A stretch of 64,000 nucleotides of DNA from JBAOHV01 sp037045265. Its GTDB lineage: Bacteria > Actinomycetota > Acidimicrobiia > Acidimicrobiales > Microtrichaceae. Location of the stretch: the NCBI GenBank assembly GCA_037045265.1, contig JBAOHV010000026.1:62001-126000 (forward strand), in the 5' to 3' direction. How positions within the stretch are numbered: position 1 is the stretch's first letter; every line of letters begins with the position of its first letter. This document shows positions 58,594 through 64,000 of the stretch, piece by piece. Under the pieces are notes generated by a model. The model had not been told where the DNA came from and did no database searches. It saw nothing but the letters and a program-made list of their open reading frames with translations. The translations under genes were made by a program, and so were the position numbers.

Positions 58594-59145
58594 TCAGCGT
58601 CGTCTGACACCCAGGCCTGCTATCGCGGAGAGCTCGACCACGATCGCCGTGTCGTCGTTTCCTGACATGACCAATGTCTCGCCATGCGCGACCGGTGTGC
58701 CGCCGATCCTCTGACCGGATGTGAGTACCAGGACGACCGGCAGTTCCTCGTCGGCGAGGTCGGTGATGACGTCAGCAATGGAGGTCGAGGACCTCTCGCC
58801 AGGATCGCCGACGCTTGCGCCCGCCGCCACGCCGACCGCGTGGATCGAGTCGATCGACACGAACCAGTTCGTGGTGCCGACCAGCAGCTCGACCACGTCC
58901 GCGCCCACAGCCACGACGGTCCCCGTCAACGGTTCGCTCCAGCCGTGCGCGTGGATCACCGCATGCCGGTCGAGTGCGCCGACGAGTGTGGCGGTGATCG
59001 ACCTGGACTCGACGGCGCGCTGCCCGATCGCGTCGCGCCGTCGCCTCTCGAGCGCGGCGCTCTCGCGACGAGCGTGCGTCGCGAGCGACTCGGCCGGGTC
59101 GCCCGCAGACGGAATCTCGCCCTCTTCGTCACTCGGGTTCACCAC
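58594..59145 (-). CDS. Hypothetical protein, 183 aa
   Basis: I do not recognise a named family. It has a charged helical N-terminus (ESAALERRRRDAIGQRAVESRS), then a beta-rich core with LTGTVVAVGADVVELLVGTTNWFVSIDSIHAVGV that resembles Sm-like/RNA-binding barrels, then a second strand-rich part (ELPVVLVLTSGQRIGGTPVAHGETLVMSG). The longer frame runs into phoH on the other strand, so I take GTG 59145 (or 59142). It is divergent from phoH with only 16 bases between starts. Confidence 0.65.
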   Translation of the reverse strand: MVNPSDEEGEIPSAGDPAESLATHARRESAALERRRRDAIGQRAVESRSITATLVGALDRHAVIHAHGWSEPLTGTVVAVGADVVELLVGTTNWFVSIDSIHAVGVAAGASVGDPGERSSTSIADVITDLADEELPVVLVLTSGQRIGGTPVAHGETLVMSGNDDTAIVVELSAIAGLGVRRR

Positions 59146-59161
59146 TACACTGTGCTCTGCA

Positions 59162-60178
59162 ATGCAACCTCTCGACATCTCCGGAGAGCCAGACTCGTCC
59201 GGTGGCCTCAGCGGCACAGCCACCGACGACACACTCCGGACCCTCGTCCGGGTGCCTGGCAACCATCTGATGGCCGACCTGCTCGGGCCGCGTGACGAGT
59301 TGCTCGACCAGATCGAGGAGGCGTTCGCCGGCACCTCCATAACCGTCCGGGGCAACGAGATCTCGATCCTCGGTCCCGACGCGACAGTGGTCGGAAGGCT
59401 CTTCGGCGAGCTCGTCGTACTGCTCGAGGCAGGACACCGCCTCGAGCCGGCATCGATCCGTCGCACGATCGACATGGTCAAGGCAGACGAGTCCCCGTCC
59501 GAGGTGCTCACCGCTGAGCTCCTCCGCACCTCGAGGGGTGGCAGGGTCAGGCCCAAGACGTCGGGCCAGAAGCGCTACGTCGACGCCATCGGTGCCAACA
59601 CGATCACCTTCGGGATCGGCCCGGCCGGCACGGGCAAGTCGTGGCTGGCCGTGGCGATGGCCGTGCAGTCACTCCAGGCGAAAGAGGTCGAGCGCATCGT
59701 GCTGACCCGGCCTGCGGTCGAGGCAGGTGAGCGTCTGGGGTTCCTCCCGGGTGATCTGATGGCCAAGGTCGACCCGTACCTGCGCCCGCTCTACGACGCT
59801 CTCAACGACATGACCGGGGCCGAGGGTGCGCAGAAGCTGCTCGAGCGGGGCGTGGTCGAGGTGGCGCCGCTGGCGTTCATGCGCGGCCGAACCCTCAACA
59901 ACTCGTTCATCATCCTCGACGAGGCGCAGAACACCACACCCGAACAGATGAAGATGTTCCTGACACGCATCGGGTTCGGCTCCAAGGCGGTCATCACGGG
60001 CGACACGACCCAGATCGACGTGCCCGGCGGGCGTTCGGGTCTGGCCCGGGTCGAGGCGATCCTGTCGGGGATCGACGGCCTCTCCTTCGTGCGGCTCACC
60101 GGTCGTGACGTGGTGCGACACCGCATCGTCCAGCAGATCGTCGACGCTTACGAACGACACGGCGAGACGAGCCCATGA
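59162..60178 (+). CDS. phoH: PhoH-like ATPase
   Basis: 338 residues. An N-terminal KH-like region (about 50–110) precedes the PhoH domain with Walker A GPAGTGKSWLAVAMAV (about 153–168), EAGERLGFLPGDLMAKVDPYLRPLYDAL, Walker B FIILDEAQNTTPEQMKMFLTR and TGDTTQIDVPGG. It is thought to act in RNA metabolism with YbeY. ATG 59162 has TACACT ten bases upstream. Its stop overlaps the ybeY start. Confidence 0.95.
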   Translation: MQPLDISGEPDSSGGLSGTATDDTLRTLVRVPGNHLMADLLGPRDELLDQIEEAFAGTSITVRGNEISILGPDATVVGRLFGELVVLLEAGHRLEPASIRRTIDMVKADESPSEVLTAELLRTSRGGRVRPKTSGQKRYVDAIGANTITFGIGPAGTGKSWLAVAMAVQSLQAKEVERIVLTRPAVEAGERLGFLPGDLMAKVDPYLRPLYDALNDMTGAEGAQKLLERGVVEVAPLAFMRGRTLNNSFIILDEAQNTTPEQMKMFLTRIGFGSKAVITGDTTQIDVPGGRSGLARVEAILSGIDGLSFVRLTGRDVVRHRIVQQIVDAYERHGETSP

Positions 60179-60702
60179 GCCTCACCCCGGCCCTCGACGC
60201 CGCGGGCGAGCCTCCGTCGTGGACGGGTCCCGTGGTGAGCGCAACCGACGACAGGACAGTCGAGCTGACCGACGTCGACCAGGACGCCCTGTGTCGATTG
60301 CTGGCCGGCGTCCTGGTGGCCGAAGGCGCCCCCGACGGTGCCGAGGCCTCACTGTTCCTCGTGGACTCTGACCGGATCGCAGAGCTCAAGGCCGAGCACC
60401 TGGGGGGCGACGGTTCGCCCACCGACGTGCTGAGCTTCCCCGTCGACGGGGTATCCGCAGGCGCGGAGCTGATCGGCGACGTCGTCCTGTGCCCGTCGGT
60501 CGCCTCTCTGCAGGCACCGACCCACACGGGAACGGTCGAGGACGAACTGGCTTTGCTGGTCGTGCACGGCGGTCTGCACCTGGCAGGCTGGGACCACGTG
60601 AGTGAGGACGAGCGGGCGGCGATGTGGGAACGGGAGCGGCAGCTTCTGTGCGAGCTGCACGGGTCCCCGGCCCGCGATCCATGGGGTGAATCGACGACAT
60701 GA
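60175..60702 (+). CDS. ybeY: Endoribonuclease YbeY (rRNA maturation)
   Basis: Zinc-dependent RNase for 16S rRNA 3' processing. The metal motif H131-x3-H135-x5-H141 (VVHGGLHLAGWDH) and LGGDGSPTDVLSFPVD are intact. 175 residues, usual length. Coupled to phoH and corC by ATGA overlaps. Confidence 0.96.
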   Translation: MSLTPALDAAGEPPSWTGPVVSATDDRTVELTDVDQDALCRLLAGVLVAEGAPDGAEASLFLVDSDRIAELKAEHLGGDGSPTDVLSFPVDGVSAGAELIGDVVLCPSVASLQAPTHTGTVEDELALLVVHGGLHLAGWDHVSEDERAAMWERERQLLCELHGSPARDPWGESTT

Positions 60703-61982
60703 CAAGCGCCGACATCGCCATGTTCGTGGTGATCATCGTGATGACGCTCCTTGCCGCCGTCCTGGCGCTGGCGGAGACATCGATCACGCGGATGACCCGC
60801 TCGCGTGCCGTTGCGCTGGCCCAGACCCAGCCGCGGGGCGGCGGTCGGGTGCTGCGCATCGTCGAGAACCTGGAGCGCGACCTCAACTCGATCTACCTGT
60901 CGGTCAACATCGTCCAGACGATCCAGTCCGCCCTCGTCGGTGTGCTCGCCGCCCGACTGTTCGGAGCGGCAGGCGTGGCCATCGGCATAGTCGTCAACGT
61001 TCTCGTCCTGTTCGTCATCGCCGAGGCAGCCCCGAAGACCTGGGCTCTGCAGCACACCGAACGCGCCGCGCTGTTGACAGCGCCGATGGTCGAGTTCGCC
61101 GGTTGGATCCTGCGGCTGCCGGCCCGGGCACTCATAGGGGTGGCCAACATCATCCTTCCCGGCAAGGGCCTCAAGAAGGGCCCGTTCGTCACCGAGGAGG
61201 AGATCCTCGCCCTGGCCGAAGAGGCGATGGAGCACGCAGTGATCGAAGAGTCCGAGCGGGACCTGATCGAGTCGATCATCGACTTCGGCGACACGGTCGT
61301 GCGCGAGATCATGGTGCCCCGCACCGACATGATCACCGCCGGAGCCGATGCCACGATCGGCGACTGCATCGACCTGGCCATATCGAAGGGGCTGTCGCGC
61401 ATCCCCGTGTACGGCGAGAACGCCGACGACATCGCAGGGATCGTCTACATCAAGGACCTGGTGCGCGCCGAGCGACAGGGCGACCTGAGACAGCCGGTCC
61501 GCGACCTTGCGCGTCCGGCCATGTTCGTGCCCGAGACCAAGCGTGTTGCAGAGCTCCTGGCCGAGATGCAGTCACGGCGGACACACATGGCGATAGTGGT
61601 CGACGAGTACGGCGGCACCGCTGGAGTCGCCACGCTCGAGGACCTGCTCGAGGAACTGGTGGGCGAGATCGCCGACGAGTTCGACGACGAGGTGCCCAAC
61701 GTGGAACAGCTGCCGAACGGTGACGTGCTAGTCAACGCCACGCTCAACGTCGACGACCTGAACGAGGAGCTCGGCCTCACCCTTCCCGAGGGGACCTACG
61801 ACTCGCTGGGTGGCATGGTCTTCGAGCTGCTCGGCCGGGTACCCGTGGCGGGCGACGAGGTGAGCGTCGAGGAGGCCGCGGTGAAGGTCATCGTCGAACG
61901 CGTCGATGGCCGGCGCGTGACGCGGGTCCGTTTGGTGCACGCCGCGCAGGCCGAGATGGCTGACGCCGAGGAACCAGCGTGA
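60699..61982 (+). CDS. corC: CNNM/CorC-family transporter-like protein
   Basis: 427 residues. The N-terminal CNNM (DUF21) domain has helices (AMFVVIIVMTLLAAVLALAETSITR …). Two CBS domains follow (EIMVPRTDMITAGADATIGDCIDLAISKGLSRIPVYGEN; MFVPETKRVAELLAEMQSRRTHMAIVVDEYGGTAGVATLEDLLEELVGEI), and the C-terminal CorC_HlyC domain is last. The family is linked to Mg2+/Co2+ homeostasis. It is coupled to ybeY and era. Confidence 0.94.
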   Translation: MTSADIAMFVVIIVMTLLAAVLALAETSITRMTRSRAVALAQTQPRGGGRVLRIVENLERDLNSIYLSVNIVQTIQSALVGVLAARLFGAAGVAIGIVVNVLVLFVIAEAAPKTWALQHTERAALLTAPMVEFAGWILRLPARALIGVANIILPGKGLKKGPFVTEEEILALAEEAMEHAVIEESERDLIESIIDFGDTVVREIMVPRTDMITAGADATIGDCIDLAISKGLSRIPVYGENADDIAGIVYIKDLVRAERQGDLRQPVRDLARPAMFVPETKRVAELLAEMQSRRTHMAIVVDEYGGTAGVATLEDLLEELVGEIADEFDDEVPNVEQLPNGDVLVNATLNVDDLNEELGLTLPEGTYDSLGGMVFELLGRVPVAGDEVSVEEAAVKVIVERVDGRRVTRVRLVHAAQAEMADAEEPA

Positions 61983-62923
61983 GTCGCCCGGTCGCTGCCG
62001 ACGGCGCCGACGAGGGCGCCACCACTGATCTCGACGCGATGCTCGCCGCCGCAGGGATCGCCTCCGATGACGACGTACCCGAGGGGTTTCGCTCCGGTTT
62101 CGTGACGATCGTCGGCCGCCCCAACGTCGGCAAGTCCACGCTCCTGAACCGCATCCTCGGTCAGAAGGTGTCGATCGTGTCTGACAAGCCTCAGACCACG
62201 CGTCACCAGATACGGGGGGTGCTGCACCGTCGTGATGCGCAGATCGTGTTCGTCGACACCCCGGGTATCCACAAGCCGCGCACGCTCATGGGGGAGCGGC
62301 TCAACGACACCGCCACCACCGCGCTCGACGGGATCGATGTCGCCTGTCTCCTGGTCGAGGCCCACGCCTCGATCGGGCCGGGTGACCGATTCGTGGCCGA
62401 GCGGCTACCGAAGGACTCGGTCCTGGTGGTCAACAAGATCGACCGCACCCAGCCCGAGCGGATCATGACCCAGCTGGCGGCTGCGTCCGAGTTCGGCTTC
62501 GCCGAGTACTTCCCGGTCTCCGCACGGACCGGCGACGGCGTGGATCAGCTCGTCGAGTACCTGCTCGGCCGACTGCCCGAAGGCCCGCGTTGGTACCCGG
62601 TGGACGAAGTGACCGACGTTCCCGAACCGTTCATGGTTGCCGAACTGGTGCGCGAGCAGTTGCTGGCGGTGACCCGAGAGGAGCTGCCGCACTCGATAGC
62701 CACCCGCGTGGCCGAGTGGGAGTGGCCGAGGATCAGGGTCGAGATCATCGTCGAACGCGACTCCCAGAAGGGCATCGTGATCGGCAAGGGTGGCTCGGTC
62801 CTCAAAGAGGTGGGCACCCGCGTCAGGGCGCAGCTGCCGCCGGGTGCGTTCATCGAGTTGCACGTAACCGTCGACAAGGACTGGCAGTCCAAGGCGGCTT
62901 CGTTGGAACGTCTGGGCTACTGA
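61979..62923 (+). CDS. era: GTPase Era
   Basis: Ribosome-assembly GTPase binding 16S rRNA. G1 GRPNVGKST (residues 46–54), DTPGIHKPR, NKIDRTQ and the KH domain with GIVIGKGGSVLKEVGTRVRAQL are present. The N-terminus has about 38 extra residues, common in actinobacteria. GTG 61979 overlaps the corC stop. Confidence 0.97.
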   Translation: MSRPVAADGADEGATTDLDAMLAAAGIASDDDVPEGFRSGFVTIVGRPNVGKSTLLNRILGQKVSIVSDKPQTTRHQIRGVLHRRDAQIVFVDTPGIHKPRTLMGERLNDTATTALDGIDVACLLVEAHASIGPGDRFVAERLPKDSVLVVNKIDRTQPERIMTQLAAASEFGFAEYFPVSARTGDGVDQLVEYLLGRLPEGPRWYPVDEVTDVPEPFMVAELVREQLLAVTREELPHSIATRVAEWEWPRIRVEIIVERDSQKGIVIGKGGSVLKEVGTRVRAQLPPGAFIELHVTVDKDWQSKAASLERLGY

Positions 62924-62977
62924 GCCCGGGTGTCCCAGCTCCCCCAGCGGGTTACCTGGATCTGCCCTGGGGTCGGG

Positions 62978-62991
62978 TACCGTGCGGAGCG
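62978..62991 (+). promoter_or_regulatory. -10 box for uppS
   Basis: TACCGT (62978–62983), seven bases, then GTG 62991. Fits the leaderless pattern of this genome. Confidence 0.45.
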
Positions 62992-63725
62992 TGGATCTGA
63001 GCGAGCTGGACCGGACGCGAATCCCCACTCACGTCGCGGTCGTCATGGACGGCAACGGCCGGTGGGCACAGCGCCGCGGACTGCCGCGCACAGACGGGCA
63101 CGCCGCGGGCGAGGAAGCTCTGATGGACACCATCTGGGGTGCCCACGAAGCCGGGATCCGCTGGCTCACCGTGTATGCGTTCTCCACCGAGAACTGGAAG
63201 CGGCCCGTCGACGAGGTCCGCTTCCTCATGAACTTCAACGAGCGTCTGCTGCTGACCCGCCGCGACGAGTTGCACGCCAAGAACATCAAGATGCAGTTCC
63301 TGGGGCGGCGCGACTGGCGGGTCCCCAAGCGCATCCTGCGGCGGATCGACGAGACGCTGGAACTGACCGGCGACAACACGGCCATGACCGTGTCGATGGC
63401 GTTCAACTACGGCGGGCGGGCCGAGATCGTCGACGCTGTCCGCCAGATCGTCGCGTCGGGTGTAAAGGCCGACAAGGTCACCGAGAAGACGATCCGGGCA
63501 CACCTCTACGACCCGACCATGCCCGACCCGGAGCTGATGGTGAGGACGTCGGGCGAGTACCGGATGTCGAACTTCCTGTTGTGGGAGCTCGCATACGCGG
63601 AGCTGGTCTTCACCGACGTCCTCTGGCCCGACTTCCGCCGTGGCGACCTGTACGCGGCGATCGACGAGTACCAGCGTCGTGACCGCCGCTTCGGTGGGCT
63701 GAACGAGGTCGACGGCTCCAACTGA
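62991..63725 (+). CDS. uppS: Isoprenyl (undecaprenyl) diphosphate synthase
   Basis: cis-Prenyltransferase making the lipid carrier for cell-wall synthesis. It shows HVAVVMDGNGRWAQRRGLPRTDGH with the catalytic aspartate, FSTENWKRP, and the C-terminal RTSGEYRMSNFLLWELAYAELVFTDVLWPDF. GTG 62991 is preferred to GTG 62982 because of the TACCGT box. The stop codon lies in a 14-bp tandem repeat. Confidence 0.95.
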   Translation: MDLSELDRTRIPTHVAVVMDGNGRWAQRRGLPRTDGHAAGEEALMDTIWGAHEAGIRWLTVYAFSTENWKRPVDEVRFLMNFNERLLLTRRDELHAKNIKMQFLGRRDWRVPKRILRRIDETLELTGDNTAMTVSMAFNYGGRAEIVDAVRQIVASGVKADKVTEKTIRAHLYDPTMPDPELMVRTSGEYRMSNFLLWELAYAELVFTDVLWPDFRRGDLYAAIDEYQRRDRRFGGLNEVDGSN

Positions 63726-63784
63726 GTGGCTCCAACTGAGTGGCTCCAACTGATGCGAGACTCGTCCTGATGCGAGACTTGGAG
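63714..63784. repeat. Two adjoining tandem repeats at the uppS end
   Basis: GGCTCCAACTGAGT (14 bases) occurs at 63714 and 63728, with 12 bases of a third copy at 63742; the first copy holds the uppS stop. A 17-base TGATGCGAGACT-type unit then occurs twice (63751–63767 and 63768–63784), reaching the recO start region. Confidence 0.92.
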
Positions 63785-63786
63785 CA

Positions 63787-64000
63787 GTGAGCCTCTACCG
63801 GGATACCGCGATCGTGTTGCGCACCCACAAGCTGGGTGAGGCCGACCGGGTGGTCGTCCTCTACACCAGGGCTCATGGCAAGGTCAGGGGTGTGGCCAAG
63901 GGGGTTCGGCGGACGACGTCCAAGTTCGGTTCCCGTCTCGAGCCGGGCAGTCACATCCAGGTCCAGCTGCACGAGGGCAGGGGTGAGCTGGACATCGTCA
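63787..64000 (+). CDS. recO: DNA repair protein RecO, 3' end outside window
   Basis: Helps RecF/RecR load RecA at gaps. Only the N-terminal OB-fold is visible: SLYRDTAIVLRTHKLGEADRVVVLYTRAHGKVRGVAKGVRRTTSKFGSRLEPGSHIQVQL. GTG 63787 lies just behind GGAG. The era–uppS–recO neighbourhood is typical. Confidence 0.95.
   Translation, partial: MSLYRDTAIVLRTHKLGEADRVVVLYTRAHGKVRGVAKGVRRTTSKFGSRLEPGSHIQVQLHEGRGELDIV

Overview
This window comes from a GC-rich genome (I judge about two thirds G+C by eye) with actinobacterial gene content and order. Three neighbourhoods point that way: nadD–lytR_C–rsfS, comEA–comEC–folP2–holA–rpsT–lepA, and hrcA–dnaJ–rsmE followed later by phoH–ybeY–corC–era–uppS–recO. 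Other signs are a class II DAHP synthase, a 13E12/DUF222 HNH protein with an actinobacterial LexA box, a BldD-like regulator and many ATGA start/stop overlaps. A deep-branching actinobacterium such as an Acidimicrobiia member would fit, but the sequence alone does not prove it.

Layout. 1–6.9 kb: the end of a diguanylate cyclase gene, a small unknown, a secreted protein, a PaaX-type regulator, a GNAT-like protein, and the sulfur assimilation pair sulfite reductase–cysH. 7.0–10.1 kb: three tandem paralogues of a secreted FG-GAP-like repeat protein, the first broken by many indels, then aroG. 11.6–17.8 kb (minus): an envelope-sensing cassette of histidine kinase, response regulator, DUF4097-type protein, ABC ATPase and FtsX-like permease. 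17.8–22.3 kb: a sigma-70 gene, nadD–lytR_C–rsfS, a zinc metallopeptidase and tRNA-Ala(GGC). 22.4–33.6 kb: leuS, a fatty-acyl-AMP ligase-like enzyme, and a coupled transport operon with fused LivH–LivM, an MFS protein fused to both Liv ATPases, and a binding protein. 33.6–43.4 kb: PAC2 protein, phosphotransferase, thioredoxin/TPR protein, DNA uptake genes, holA, rpsT and lepA. 43.4–49.3 kb: a membrane protein, the LexA-boxed HNH gene, CIRCE-controlled hrcA–dnaJ–rsmE, and a BldD-like regulator. 49.4–58.3 kb (minus): an 8.8 kb Tad/Flp-type pilus operon ending in a membrane pseudokinase and a LysM protein, with a clear TTGACA-17-TACCTT promoter. 58.3–64 kb: a small HTH protein, a minus-strand hypothetical, and phoH–ybeY–corC–era, uppS and the start of recO.

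Two properties cut across the window. First, at least fourteen genes need single-base indel corrections to read through, and most corrections remove one extra base. The sigma factor and essential-type genes are affected, so consensus error is the likelier cause than gene decay. Second, short tandem repeats sit on gene boundaries: the last codons plus the stop codon are duplicated at three genes, and a 15-bp in-frame repeat follows the start codon of rsfS. Many genes also have a TAnnnT -10 box six to eight bases before the start codon, which implies leaderless transcripts.

No stretch above 300 bases lacks a gene. I found no CRISPR array, rRNA, insertion sequence or prophage.
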